Notes: generated by a model not told the origin, from the letters alone. Positions 23,644 to 36,045 are shown, counted from the stretch's first letter. The stretch is DNA of 64,000 nt from Sesamum alatum (GCA_034509735.1 JACGWO010000007.1:23092046-23156045); one strand, 5' to 3'. Made by a program: numbers and translations.

Positions 23644-24290
23644 AAAATGTTGTTCGTGCATTCGGTCTGATGTTCTGTACGCTTTGGGCATAACAACTGT
23701 TATTGGGCTTGTGCTGAGAAGGCAGTAGACAGTTGTTGAGAATATCTTTAATGCATGAATAAGGATCAAAGAAGTGTTCTTAATGCACATTTTGTGGAGG
23801 GTTGATTCTAGAAGGCTATAGCGATACTAGCTTCCAGAATCATGTGAATAATGTTTAGTCTCAATAAGTATGTACATTTGGACTTAATGGTGAGTTTGGT
23901 GGGCTTGGAAAGGTTTCAAGCAGGATACCACGACATGTCATTATGAAAGTCGAATGTATGGCGATCTTGGAAGTCATTTCTGGAAAGTGGTTTGGATTCA
24001 AAACCGCATCCATAGGATGGATGTGGTGCCTAGCACGGTCGAGGTAGTAGTTGCCTTGGAGGTGAACAAACAGGCTTTGGCAAAAAAATTTGGGCCTGAG
24101 ATCTCATCATAAATCCATGGAAAATTCTTAGACAAACACCATTTGAAGGCAGCAATGGTAGGAAGAGGTGACACGGCTGGACCGTGTCATTTCGGCAGAG
24201 AAATATAGCAGACCTGCGAGACCGAGTCGGTATCGTAGATTGCTTATGCTCAGAAGGCTCTGAGCAACATGGGTAATTGGCTTTGTTGTC
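23644..24290 (+). pseudogene. RNase H remnant of element D (3' part)
   Basis: Continues the pol fragment that C interrupted. Traces of the conserved block following the RT (VVRCIRSDVLYAL-like near 23655-23690) and of RNase H follow, full of stops. The sequence then ends near a stop just before the PPT. Position and order agree with G's pol. Confidence 0.7.
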
Positions 24291-24301
24291 AAGTGGGAGA
24301 T
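24291..24301 (+). other. polypurine tract of element D
   Basis: aagtgggagat, directly before the 3' LTR. Same tract as in C and G. Confidence 0.85.
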
Positions 24302-26476
24302 TGTTAGAATAGGTGATCAGAAAGCCAATTAGATTGGCTGTTTTGGGAAGTATTCATCGATCTTTATCAAAGTAATATTATACTGATGGATAAAGTAAGT
24401 ATTCATCACTGGCAAAATGTGTTTGTTGTGCTTACTACTTATATTGAATGGCATTTCAATGTCACAACAAATGCCCACAGACTGATTGGTTAAACCCATT
24501 GAGTTGAGCTGTGCATAGGTTGGCGACTATGAAACCAACTCCTTGAGGGTTGGTTTGAAACGTTCCAAGTCGAGGACCTCAAGAATGGGCCTCGAGTGTC
24601 CCATGGAGACTTGCACTAAGTATTGCATTCACTAGGTGAGTGCCGAGTTTCATTGGTGCTAGACGTAGGTCGTCTACGCAATTTTAGTAGGTTAGTTGGC
24701 AAGATAGTCGACTGACTAAACTGACTCGCGGGAATCGTCATGTGGAAGCCTTGGAGGCTTGGTCGGTATGACTAGAATTTTCGGTTCCAATAGTACGGGA
24801 TTAGTCCTCGGACTTGAGGAGTCATGGCTGTCGCATGCATATGAAGGTTGTATCTTGGATCTGGCAAGGGATGACCGTGTCTTTGATATGGTCATTATAA
24901 TTCTTGTCCAATGCAGTTGGAGTATGTAGTGACGATGGTGGATTCCAATAGAGAATCTGTCCCCTGTCAGTATTTGACAGCTATGTCTCCTGTGCGCTTT
25001 CAGATGGTTTCGACTCTCTAAGTCTACGGCCGTAGCGATTGGTCGAGTAGGGAATGGTTCCCTAGGTCGATGGACAGAGTAAACGCACCATGAGTTTGTA
25101 GCATAGTTGGCTAGTCTAGGATGGGACCCAACACCCAATTCCATGCCCTAGACTAAGACCGGGAGATGGTTGACGGAAGGACTGTACCTGTATGGAATTC
25201 GGAGCCTAAATGTTCACGCCAACATGCACCTAGTCTCTAGTGCCATAGACCGTTACTAGACGGCCACCCATGGTAACGGGCATTTCTGATTAATGGTTAA
25301 TCAAAAATAATTAATTAAATTAGATTTAATTAATCAATTGTTTTGGACACAAGCCCAAGTCTAGCTGAGGGTGAACCTAAAGAGTCACACACAAATCACT
25401 ATGGAAGTAGTGAAATTAATTTGGAATTAATTATGGAAGAAGTGAATTAATTTAATCCAATTAAATTAATTCAAGGAGAATATAAATGGTTGGATCATTT
25501 ATTGGGAAAATCAATTGGATTGATGGCCCGAGAATTAATTAATTGGATTAATTAATTTTGGGCTTAATACCTTTAAATTAATTAGATTAATTTATTGGGT
25601 TTTGTTTAATTAATTGACTGGATTAATTAATTAGTGTTTGAGCTTATATTTATTTAATTGGATTAAATAAACTTTTGGATTTCAAAGTTTAAAATTAATT
25701 GGATTAATTTGAAACCCATGGATCACTTGATTTAGTTGGATTAAATCAAGACCGGGAAAACGGGTCCATGATTTGAAATCAAAGCTCAACGATTTGATGC
25801 AAGTTTAAGAGGAGTTGAAAGTACTCCATGTAAGCAATGATGTGGCTTGCCATGATGGCTAGGTGGTCCACATATTGTGCTAACATGTTTGGAGGTTGAG
25901 CACTAGTTGCGCATCAGTGTGTAGGTGGTTTTGGAAACTACCTACAACTACACAACACATGTACACACTTTTCAACTCCCTAACTTGCACTCTCTAGCAC
26001 ACAAACCACGAAATTTCCTGCATTTTTTCTCCATTTTTGAGTTCTCTTTGAATTGGATTCAAGATGAGAACATGAGAAATACGTATACAATAATCAATAG
26101 TGTAATACGTTTTTCTTTTCTTCCTTGATCTAACTTCTACCTAGCAGTAGATCTGGATTTGCTTTCATAAGTGTGGTGTGGACAAATTAGAGGGGTTCTA
26201 ATTTGAATCCTAAGGTGAACGGAAAAGGAACGAAAAGGGAATGAAAGCTTGTTGTCGTTCTACATGTGAAATGAAAAGGTAATGTTACTATTTAAATTAT
26301 TGTACCTTTTTGTTTCCTCCTCTAGCCACATGTTCAAGCATATTTTTCTGTATGTTATGATGCTTTTGGAATACACCGAGCGCCTGGGAATTCAAAGGGA
26401 GCACCCCTTTGAAATTGTTCTAAATTCTTTTTATTTTACGCTTTCGCCGCGTTCATGGGCCGTACCGATTCTTTCA
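24302..26476 (+). repeat. 3' LTR of element D
   Basis: 2175 bp from TGTTAGAATAGGTGATC to GATTCTTTCA. U3 core near 25205-25275. It continues about 480 bp beyond the point where the 5' LTR is cut. The tip resembles solo LTR L (TGAAAGAATCGG in reverse), defining the gamma group. Confidence 0.9.
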
Positions 26477-27881
26477 CCAATGTGGCAATTTTCGGCCATG
26501 CGTATTTAGGCAAAATGTCCAACTTCTTCCTATTTTATAAATGGAATTAACACACCTCTCGGGTCAAAATTTAACGGACCAGGTTCTACCGTAATCCAAT
26601 TACGACGAACCCAAAAATCAAATCCAATTTAATTTAATGTCCACTTAAATAATTCCCATTGATATTTTAATCCAATTTAAAGACCCAACATTTCAACTTT
26701 CCATATTAATCGATAAATCCTATATATCTATTAAACGAGGGCCCGATACAATATCGGTCCGTCCATCCAATGGACAAACTCTTAAGTAATCCAATTACTT
26801 ATCATCCTCTGAAATTGACTCCAAGTCGATTCCTTCACCTCCTCGGTGATTTGTGTGTGACCCTTTAGGTTCACCCTCAGCTAGACTTGGGCTCGTGTCC
26901 AACAGGAGCCCGTCACCATGGGTGGCCGTCTAGCAACAGTTCATGGCACTAGAGACTAGGTAAATATTGGCATGAACATTTAGGCGCCGATCTCGTACGG
27001 GTATGGTCCTACTGTCGACCGTTTGCCGGCCTTAGTCTAGGGAATGATATTGGACGTCGGTTCCCATCCTTGACTAGGCAACTATGCTTCATACCCGAGA
27101 TGCGTTTACTCTATCGATCAACGTAGGAAACCCTTTCCTACTCAATCAATTGCTATGGTCATAGATTTTCAGAGTCTGAACCATCTCAGAGCGCATAGGA
27201 GACATCACCGTCATATACTGATAGGGGACAGATCCTACCTTGGAATCCATCGTCCTCCCTACATACTCCAACTGCACTGGACAAGGTTTATAATGACCAT
27301 CTTACAGAATGATTACCTCTCGCTAGATCAAAGATACAATCTTCATATGCACGTGACTGCCATGATTCCTCAAGTCTGAGGACTAATCCCGTACTATCGG
27401 AACCGGGAATTCCAGTCATACCGACCAAGTCTCGAAGGCTTCCATATGACGATTCCCGTGAGTCACTTCAGTCAGTTGACCACCTTGTCAACTAATCTAC
27501 TAAAATTGCAATGACGACTTTCGTCCGTCGTCGATGAAACTTGGCATTCACCCAGTAAATGCAATACTTAGTGCAAGTCTCAATAGGACACTCGATGCCC
27601 AGTCTCAAGGTCCTCGACTTGGAATGTTTCAAACCAACCCTTAGAAGTTGATTTCATAGCCGCCATCCAATGCGCAACCCAACTACATGGGTTATCCAAT
27701 TGGTCTGTGGGCATTTGTTGTTACGTTGAAACGCCGTTCAACGTTAGTAGTAAGCACAACAAACACAGTGCCAGTGATGAATACTTACTCTATTCATCAA
27801 GATAATATTGTATTAATAAAGATTGACGAATAGTTCCCAAAACCGCCAATCCAATTGGCTTTCTGGTAACCTATTCTAACA
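26477..27881 (-). repeat. 5' LTR of copia E, part 2 (U3 side)
   Basis: Resumes E's LTR after D. The first five bases are D's TSD copy. It contains the U3 core at about 26915-26985 and ends cctattctaaca at 27881, the outer end of E. Joined to 2450-3246 it completes one LTR in register. Confidence 0.88.
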
Positions 27882-28298
27882 CCCACGAGTCACCTTAGTC
27901 AGTGGGCACCTAGCTGGCTGACCCACTAACATTGCATGGACGAGCCTCGTCACTTGTCGATGAAACGCGACTGCAATAGCTTAGTGCAAGTCTCACACGG
28001 ATTCTCGATACCCTATCTCGAGATTCCTTGACTTGGAGTGCTTCAGAACGATCCACAGAAACTAATTTCATGAACTGCCATCTAATGTGCAGTTTCAGTT
28101 TCCCGGAATGTCGTTTCGATTTGTGGGCTTTGCTTGTGGAGTCAACAGTTAATATAAAGTAGTAAGTGAACACAAACAAAGTATTGAGCCAAATGAATAT
28201 CACTTTCTTATTTATGACAATTATTAAAACACCAAAACTGTTCAGGCATAGCTTACATTAGCTCAATAAAATTGGCTTCACGGTCACCTATTCTAACA
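27882..28298 (-). repeat. LTR fragment F
   Basis: U3 end of a beta-group LTR, closely matching 61230-61639 of H (ctggctgacccactaacatt, tgtcgatgaaacgc, ending ctattctaaca). Element E was inserted into it, so its remainder should lie left of the window. Confidence 0.8.
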
Positions 28299-28667
28299 AC
28301 TTTTGGATGTCGCTTAGTTGTGCTTCAATGCCCAAAAGAGTTCTTCAACCAACAAGAGTGCTTTTGAAATTATTACTGGGCAGCAACCGCTCCTCCCTCA
28401 CACTATGGACTCCCTGCAGAGTGTGAGATCCCCTCTCGCTCGAAGTTTCTCTCAGGAATGGAAGAAAAACGTTGACTCAGCCTGAAGTTTCTAGGAGCAT
28501 AGAAGTGGATGAAGTACTCAAATCAAAATCGCCGCTTCGTCGAGTTAAAAGGGGGAGACCTTGGGATGGTGATGGTTCTAGACCCGCGATTATCAAAGTC
28601 TTCAAGGGGGATAGACCCTCGCCTGATGCAGAAATACATAAGTCCTTTACTAATCATGTCTGCTGTG
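28299..28667. other. unassigned 370 bp
   Basis: Lies between LTR F and the gypsy block A, with no match to copy B. Short frames at 28472-28723 show no recognisable domain. Possibly an internal scrap of another retroelement. Confidence 0.4.
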
Positions 28668-28815
28668 GAGCAGGGCTTTATACATTTCCTCTTACCAAGA
28701 GCAAAAAGTATAAGTGTAGATAGTTGCATTTGAGAATTCTTTCGAAGAAATAGAGTTAGTTGTGAAAATAATATTTTGCAAAAAGAATGATTTTACCTAT
28801 TTGATAGTATCTTCT

Positions 28816-29097
28816 CTTGAGGGGGGTCCTACCTGGAGGCAGGACTTATTTTTGAGAAGGTTCCTGCTTGGGTGGGCAAGAAAATGCCCTTCCGAGGGGT
28901 CCTGTCTGGGGGCAGAACTTCCGCTTGAGGAGGCTCATGTAGGGAAATGTCCTTCCGAGAGGTCCTGCCTGGGGGGCAGGACTTATTCTTGAGGAGGTTC
29001 CTGTCTGGAGGCCAGAAAATGTCCTTCCGAGGGATCATACCTGGGGGCAGGACTTATGCTTGGGGGGCTTCTGTCGGGGTTAGAAAAATATCTCTGA
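28816..29097. repeat. imperfect tandem repeat, gypsy A
   Basis: About four units of 63-77 bp. Each has the form GAGG-GGTCCTG-CCTGG-GGCAGGACTT-TTGAGGAGG, ending near TGTCCTTCC. Spacing and sequence vary. The same array occurs in copy B at 45022-45302. Confidence 0.8.
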
Positions 29098-29279
29098 GAA
29101 GGCTCCTGCTTGGGATAGGACTTGTTGTGCCTCCATGGAGGAGGGCTTGTTCCTCGAGGCTGCATGGATCAAGGTCTCGTCCTCTTGTTCATTGCATTTT
29201 TCACCAAAGACTTCGTTCTTATACTCCCTAGCCTCCTCTAATTAATGTATTCTTGGGTTTAGGCTAGGAGATTGTCAAA

Positions 29280-29604
29280 ATTGAGAGCAGACTTCTTTGC
29301 TAAGGACTTGAAAACAATCCCCATCTTGCAATCCCTATGTAAAAGCACAGGTTAATACCCCAGAGGTAGCAAAAGGGACCTATAGGGCCACTTAGTTAAA
29401 ACGTTAGAGATACTCCCTCAATGATTCTCCTTCTTTTTGTTGTATAGAAAAAAGGCTCATGGTTGTCTTTTGGTGTCGTTTACTATTGGCAAATTGATGC
29501 AGAAAGAGAGAGCGGAATTCTCCGAATGATCGGATTGATCCCATGGGCAATTGATTGAACCACTGCTGGGCCGCTGGGGCGAAATGGTGACGAACACACG
29601 ACAT
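29280..29604 (-). pseudogene. gypsy Gag domain, copy A
   Basis: The 66-codon open stretch at 29604-29404 has the retrotransposon Gag signature of plant gypsy elements (AAQQWFNQLPMGSI, EFRSLFLHQFA, KEGESLREYL). Downstream, FKSLAKK at about 29315 marks the usual Gag end, then the frame is lost. Capsid function is inferred from the family. The copy is not intact. Confidence 0.8.
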
Positions 29605-30006
29605 TTGATTATGTCTGTGTATCTATGAATGCGAGCTGCATTTTTGAACTGGGAAAAGTGTTCTTGCGGGTCAGTAGTGCCATCATATTCCGCTGTGTTT
29701 GGTGTTCAGCAGCCGGGAAGGAGGTCGTCCGCCATGACCTCCTCATTAAAAGGCATGCCTCCTTGATCTTCGAGCAGGACTCCCATCATCCGATGATGGA
29801 CATCCTGCAAACTTTTTGGCAGACGCTCCAGTTGAGCCTCCAAACGGGGAACGGGGTGGGGGGGAGCTTCATTCCGCACTAGGCGAGGAAGAATTAGATC
29901 CCCATTCGGGAGCAGGGGAGTCCTCCATTCCGGGGGGGGGGGGGGGAGGGGCTGCTCTGTTTCTTTTGGGCTCTCTGCTGCCATAGTAGCCAAAGGGACC
30001 GCAGCC

Positions 30007-31977
30007 TGAAAGAAATCGTGGATCGTCCTGGGAAATTGCGCGATTGCGGAAGCGCGATGTAAAATAAAGTACAAAAATAAAGCATGCTTTAATGAATTAC
30101 AGAATACGCTCAAGGGGTGTGCCCTTGAGATTTCCCGGGTGTTCGGTGTATCTCATGAATAAATAACACGTAAGCAATCATGGAGGCCATAGGGTTAAAA
30201 AACTAAAAGGAGGCGAAAACATAAACCGAGACCTACCCGTTGTCGTTTTTGTCTTCAACGGCTACTCGCGTTGTTCCCCGTTTTGCACCAAGATCTCGTT
30301 CTTGAGACCCTCCAAATCGTGACACCCGATCCACCCACTTATCTTGTACGCCGTGCTAGCAACGAACAAGTGTATATTTTAGAGTGGATGAATCAACGAC
30401 ACGTTATCAATTAACGGTATTGATTCATCAATGTTCTAGTGTTCCAAGAACAAAAGAACAAGAAAGTATATTTCTTGTAGAGAGAGAGGGGGCGGACGAG
30501 AGGCAAGAGGGAGAGAGTCGAGTGTGTGTTGTGTGTGTGTTGGAATTTCATCAATTTACAATTGTTGGAAGCTAGAGGTTTATATAGAGGAGGTTTTTAA
30601 TCCTCTTTAAACTCCAACTCTAAGAACTCTAATTTGACTAGGATTTTGACCTAGTCAAAGTCCTAGTCAAACTAGTGTTTGACCTAGTCAAACCAATCCT
30701 AGCCTTCCATCTCAACCGTTGATTTTAATTTAATGGAATATTTAAATTCCATTAAATATTCCAAAATGCCAAATAAATATAATAAATAAATATTAATATT
30801 TATTCCAGGCCCATTGAATCAATTCCCTTAATAAATCCAATTTATTAATTTAATTCCCTTTATCAAATAGAATGAATTAATTTCTCCAAGAAAATATAGG
30901 ACCCGATTAAATCTAATTTAATCATTCCTTTACTCCAATATTTAATGCCAAATTAAATACTTAAGTGTGTGTGGATAGTGTGTGACTCTTTAGGTTCACC
31001 TTTCAGCTAGACTTGGTCGAATTCCTAGAATCCGCCCGTTACCATGGGTGGCCATCTAGCAACGGTCCATGGCACTAGAGACTAGGTGAAATAATCGGGG
31101 ATGAACATTTAGGCTCTAACAGTACATTTGTCCTTCTGTCTTCGGTCTCATCACTTAGAGTCTAGGGCACGGAAAAATGCAGGTACCCATTTTGGACCTA
31201 AGTGTCGGTCTGTCCTTACTAAACGCCGCAAGGGAAACCTTCATTCTGTTCAGTTACTGTGGCCACAGATTTCAGGGACAAGACACAGAGCATACATGAA
31301 ACTCAACTGTCAATACCTTTTGACAGGAGATAGATCCTTTCTTAGAAACTATTGTCACTCTGTACACCCGAGCTGCACTACACATGGCTTATGACTACTC
31401 AAGAGTATTTTGGCAATCTCTCACCATATCTAAGATACAGACCTGATGCACAGGTAAACTCAGTAGTTCCTCAAGTCAAAGGACTTTACCTGTACCGTTT
31501 GAACTGGGAATACGTCATACCTTGCAGACTATGCTCAAGGTCCTCCGTAAGACGGTTCCCGCGAGTCACCTCAGTCAGCTGCTTCCTAGCATGCTGACCC
31601 ACTAACACTGCTTAGACGACCTTCGTCACCCATCGATGAAATACGACAGCAGATGCTTAGTGCAAGTCTCAAAGGGAATCCCGATACCCATTTTCGGGAT
31701 TCCTTGACTTGGAGATTTCCGAACTGATTCGGTAAGACTGATTTCATGGACCTACCTCCAAGCGTAGTCCCAATCCCCGAAATCGACTCTCAGTCTGTGG
31801 GCTTTGTTTGCGTAGTGAACAGATATGTAAAAGCAGATATAAGTGAACGTAAACAAAGTATTGGCATATGAACTTTTCACTTCTTTATTCATATATGTTT
31901 TATCAAACACCTAAATTGTCTAGACATAGGTTACATATTCCTGCCAAAATTGGCTTACATGGTCACCTATTCTAACA
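30007..31977 (-). repeat. 3' LTR of element G
   Basis: 1971 bp, TGAAAGAAATCG to CTATTCTAACA on the plus strand. TATA motif at 30579-30587 (minus) and U3 core at 31037-31115. Confidence 0.92.
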
Positions 31978-31990
31978 ATCTCCCACTTGA
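31978..31990 (-). other. polypurine tract of element G
   Basis: TCAAGTGGGAGAT on the minus strand, immediately upstream of the 3' LTR. Confidence 0.87.
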
Positions 31991-31993
31991 CCT

Positions 31994-34251
31994 TTAAAGC
32001 CAATTGCCCATATGTCTAATCCCCATCTTCTCAAGATGTTGCGTATGAGCGCTCTGCGACATAGGCTTTGTCAGCGGGTCTACTGTGTTGTCTGCTGAGT
32101 TGACTCGGTCCATCCGGACGTCACCTCTTCCTACCATTTATCTAAGAAGATGGTAGCGTCTAAGAATGTGTTTGGAACGGTGATGAGATCTCGGTTCCTT
32201 TGCTTGCGCTATTGCACCGTTGTTATCACAGAAGATGACAACAGGCTCGGCGATGCTAGGCACCACACCCAACTCTTGGATGTAGTTTCTCATCCAAACC
32301 GCTTCCTTAGCAGCTTCTGAAGCTGCTATGTATTCAGCCTCTGTGGTGGAGTCAGCAATGGTTGCTTGCTTGGAACTTTTCCAAGCTACTACTCCTCCAT
32401 TGAGTTTGAATACGTACCCCGATTGAGACTTGGCATCATCGTCATCAGACTGGAAGCTAGCGTCGCTAAAGCCTTCCAGAATTAGTTCTCCATTGCCATA
32501 GACTAAGAACATCTCCTTAGTCCTCCTCAGGTACTTAAGGATGCCCTTAACAGCATTCCAATGTGCTTCTCCTGCACAGGACTGATATCTGCTTGTTACG
32601 CTCAAAGCGTATGCAATGTCAGGCCTAGTGCAATGGACAACATATTGGATGCTGCCTACAGCAGAAGCATAGGGGATGACTTTCATCCTTTCAAGTTCCT
32701 CATCAGTCTGTGGGGACTGTTTCTTGGACAACTTGATCCCATGCCTCATGGGAAGGAATCCTCGTTTGGAGTTGTCCATTCGATATCTCTTTAGGACTTT
32801 CTCCATATACGAGTTTTGGGTGAGTCCTAACATCCTTTTAGATCTGTCCCTGACAATCTGGATACCTAGGATGTAGGAGGCTTCACCCAAGTTCTTCATG
32901 GAAAACTGGGTTGACAACCATGCTTTTGTGTTTCCTAACATTCTAACGTCATTCCCAATGAGTAGAATGTCATCCACATAAAGCACTAGGAACACTATTG
33001 AGCTCCCACTGACTTTCTTGTATACACAAGGGTCGGATTCATTTTTGATGAAGTCATAACCCCGTATTACTTCGTCAAAGCGAATGTTCCAACTTCGGGA
33101 GGCTTGTTTGAGGCCATAGATGGACTTCTGGAGGCGACAGATTTTCTGTTCTTCTCCAGTAACCGTGAAACCCTCCGGCTGATCCATATAGATCTCTTCT
33201 TCAACGAAACCGTTGAGGAAGGCCGTTTTCATGTCCATCTGCCATATCTCATAGTCATACCATGCTGCTATGGCGAGCAGGATCCGAATGGACTTAGCCA
33301 TGGCTACTGGCGAGTAGGTATCCTCAAAATCGACCCCGGGTCGTTGAGTGTATCCCTTAGCTACAAGCCTAGCCATAAAGGTTGTGACTTCTCCATCAAC
33401 GCCAAGTTTGCGCTTGTAGACCCATTTACAGCCCACTGGCTTAACACCTTTCGGTGGATCTACAAGACTCCAGACTTGGTTCTCGTTCATGGAGTCCATT
33501 TCGGCTTTCATGGCCTCAAGCCATTTCCCGGAGTCGATGTCAGACATCGCTTCTCCATATGTCTTAGGATCATTATCCAAAAGATCGGTCGCTCCTAGAA
33601 AGCCATATGTCACTGGAGGTCTGGACTCTCTAGTGGACCTACGGAGAACGGGAACGTCAGTGGTGACTGTGGGCGCTGACTGTATCGGAGCCGGTGGTTT
33701 AGGAACCGGGGCTGGCTGTTCCTGAGGCTGTCCTTCATGCTTAGCATGTTGGACCTCTCGAGGTTGGTCAGCCCTTTGGCTGTCTATCCTGAATCCTCTA
33801 AGTGAGGGTTCCGCGGCTGTGTCTGATGGCTGGATTCCATCACTTGATTCCTCAAGGATCAGCTCATCAGGTTGGATATCCTCCGGGAAGCCTTGCTCCA
33901 AGAATACTGCATTTCTTGAAACAAACACCTTTTGTTCCAAGGGGTTATAAAAGTAATAACCCGCAGTTTCCTTAGGGTATCCAACGAACCTGCATAAGCT
34001 AGACCTGGATTCTAGCTTATCTCCCACTAACCTCTTGACGTATGCGGGGCTACCCCACACTTTCAAGTAGTTGTAGGACGCAGGCTTGCCGTGCCATATC
34101 TCATATGGCGTTTGGGTCAATGTACTAGTAGGCGCTAAATTCAACAATTTGGCTGCCGTTTCTAGTGCATAGCCCCAAAAGGATAAGGGCAATTTGGTAA
34201 AACTCATCATAGACCGAACCATTTCCAACAGGGTTCGATTCCTCCTTTCGA
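31994..34251 (-). pseudogene. copia Pol of G: integrase C-term, RT, RNase H
   Basis: Continues the polyprotein after a frameshift at about 34250. Numbering from the methionine at 34288: integrase C-terminal region to residue 150 (HGKPASYNYLKVWG), acidic/proline-rich linker 150-235, RT about 285-500 with catalytic D352 (MDMKTAFLNG) and the YVDD box (D439, D440), then RNase H with D609, TEAEY at 649-653 and D688. A TAA at 32138-32140 interrupts the last 48 codons, which otherwise run in frame to a stop at 31994-31996 next to the PPT. RT and RNase H catalytic residues are intact. Confidence 0.9.
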
Positions 34252-36045
34252 GACACCATTTAACTGTGGTGTTCCTGGAGGTGTCCATTCTGATATTATA
34301 CCATGTTCTTTTAGATAATCTAGGAACTCCGTACTAAGGTATTCACCGCCTCGGTCTGACCGTAGGACTTTAATTTTGCAGTTGTTCTGGTTCTCTACTT
34401 CAAGTCTAAATTCTTTAAACCTCTCAAGAGCTTCAGACTTATACCTCATCAGGTAAATATAACCATACTGTGAATGATCATCGATAAAGGTTATGAAGTA
34501 GGAGAACCCACCTCGGGCCTGCGTCCTTAGTGGTCCACATACGTCTGTATGGACCAAGTCCAACAGACCTGTGGCAAGCCTACTTTTTCCTACAAAGGGC
34601 TTCTTGGTCATTTTCCCTCTTAGACAGGATTCACAAGTTGGTAGATCGCTCAAGTCCCCAACCTCTAGGTTCTTTGAGTCTACCAACCTCTTCATCCTGT
34701 CTTGGGATATGTGACTTAACCTAGCGTGCCACAGATGTGCGTTCCCGTTATTATCTAATTTTTGTTTGTATTGAGTGTTGAGAACGAAATTCGTTTGTTG
34801 CAAGATATAGAGCCCGTTATGCAATGTACCAAGTAGATGAGCAATTCCACACCTCATCAAATAAAAGCAATTTTTATTGATTCTAAACTCATAACCACTA
34901 TTGTCCAACAATGGAATGGAGATGATGTTTTTAATCATACTAGGTACAAAATAAACTTGCTCTAAATCTATGCTAATATTATCACTAATCACTAGAGTGG
35001 CGGATCCTACTGCTTCTGCCGAGATGGCCTTGCCATTCCCAAGCATCAGGATCATGTCCCCGCTACCCAGTTTTCTGCTTCTTTCCAACACCTGCAAGTT
35101 ATTGCAAATGTGAGCTCCACAACCGGTATCTAATACCCAAGAGGCAGAATTAGTGACCATATTAACCTCAATCACATAAATACCTTGGTTCGAGACGAGT
35201 TTGGGGCACTCTCTCTTCCAATGCCCTTTCTCACGGCAGTTGATACATATGCCATATGCCTTCGACTGTTGCTTGGAGACAACCTTTCCCTTTCCTTTGC
35301 CTTTCCCCTCTTTGGCAATGGGAACACTCTTAGTGTTCGTAGCTGCTTTGACGGCCTTTCCCTTCCCTTTCTTCTTCTTCCAACGTCCGGCACCTTTGCC
35401 TTTCGTATTGGAAGTTGAAGCACCTCCAAACAATACAGAAGGCGTGGACTTCTTAGTCGTTGTCTCGTATTGCACCAACATATTGATCAACTCATGAATG
35501 CCCTTCTCAAGTGCATTCATGTTGTAGTTGACGATAAATTGGTCAAAGGAGGGTGGGAGTGACTGAAGGATCACATCTATGTATGTTTCATTATCGAGAC
35601 CTGCCTTTAGGTCCTCGAGCTTTTCCACCAGGGTAAGCATTTTAACCCCGTGCTCTTGTACAGAGGATCCTTCTGTCATTTTAGTTCCAAAGAACGCCTT
35701 CGTCGTGACATACCTAGTATGCCGGTTCGGGACTGCATAGCAATCCTTAAGGCGAGCCATAATGGAAGGGACATCATCTAGTCTTTCATATTGCTTCTGA
35801 ATCTCATTGGTCATCGAAGCAAGTATGACGCTACGGACCTTCCGGTTATCCTTATGCCAAGTCTCGAACGTCTCACGTTCTTCTGGCGTGGATCCTTCCG
35901 GCAAGGTCCTAGGGAGAGGCTCGTCCATGACGTAGCCTTGGTTCTCGTAATCTAGGACTATCCTGAGATTGCGCAACCAGTCGTTGTAATTTGTTCCATT
36001 GAATTTGTTTGTCTCAAGAATGGTGGAAAGTGGGTTCTTAGACAT
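34207..36045 (-). CDS. copia Gag-protease-integrase ORF of element G
   Basis: 612-codon frame. Capsid domain 1-200. Basic linker 212-262. CCHC knuckle (C267, C270, H275, C280) for RNA binding. Aspartic protease DTG at 306-308. Integrase HHCC zinc domain (H440, H445, C471, C474). Integrase core with D501 and D564. The third catalytic residue, expected at 600, is lost: a one-base deletion near 34250-34252 shifts the frame in the codons just before it, and 13 foreign residues follow to a stop. The start is chosen at MSKNPL, shared by all copia Gags here. Confidence 0.92.
   Translation of the reverse strand: MSKNPLSTILETNKFNGTNYNDWLRNLRIVLDYENQGYVMDEPLPRTLPEGSTPEERETFETWHKDNRKVRSVILASMTNEIQKQYERLDDVPSIMARLKDCYAVPNRHTRYVTTKAFFGTKMTEGSSVQEHGVKMLTLVEKLEDLKAGLDNETYIDVILQSLPPSFDQFIVNYNMNALEKGIHELINMLVQYETTTKKSTPSVLFGGASTSNTKGKGAGRWKKKKGKGKAVKAATNTKSVPIAKEGKGKGKGKVVSKQQSKAYGICINCREKGHWKRECPKLVSNQGIYVIEVNMVTNSASWVLDTGCGAHICNNLQVLERSRKLGSGDMILMLGNGKAISAEAVGSATLVISDNISIDLEQVYFVPSMIKNIISIPLLDNSGYEFRINKNCFYLMRCGIAHLLGTLHNGLYILQQTNFVLNTQYKQKLDNNGNAHLWHARLSHISQDRMKRLVDSKNLEVGDLSDLPTCESCLRGKMTKKPFVGKSRLATGLLDLVHTDVCGPLRTQARGGFSYFITFIDDHSQYGYIYLMRYKSEALERFKEFRLEVENQNNCKIKVLRSDRGGEYLSTEFLDYLKEHGIISEWTPPGTPQLNGVSKGGIEPCWKWFGL

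Larger units (their letters stand above)
3247..26476 (+). mobile_element. copia LTR retrotransposon D (degenerate, interrupted by C)
   Basis: Plus-strand copia element inserted in the LTR of E. Flanking bases are ccaag (3242-3246) and ccaat (26477-26481), a 5-bp TSD with one mismatch. Layout: truncated 5' LTR 3247-4945, leader, gag-pol remnants 6153-8616 and 23644-24290, PPT, 3' LTR 24302-26476. It has lost its PBS and has many stops. Element C sits in its pol gene. It belongs to the gamma LTR group with E and L. Confidence 0.88.
28668..30006 (-). mobile_element. gypsy remnant A (gag plus 3' region)
   Basis: Matches 44855-46215 (copy B) nearly throughout. The minus strand contains a decayed Ty3/gypsy Gag followed directly by a non-coding repeat region; no pol is present. 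A run of 15 G lies at 29932-29946. Element G breaks this copy at 30006, and its 5' LTR part resumes after 40324. Confidence 0.75.

Noticed and set aside
28472..28733. Two overlapping frames of 74-83 codons, candidate host gene
   Set aside because: No recognisable domain, no splice or promoter context, flanked by retroelement remnants.
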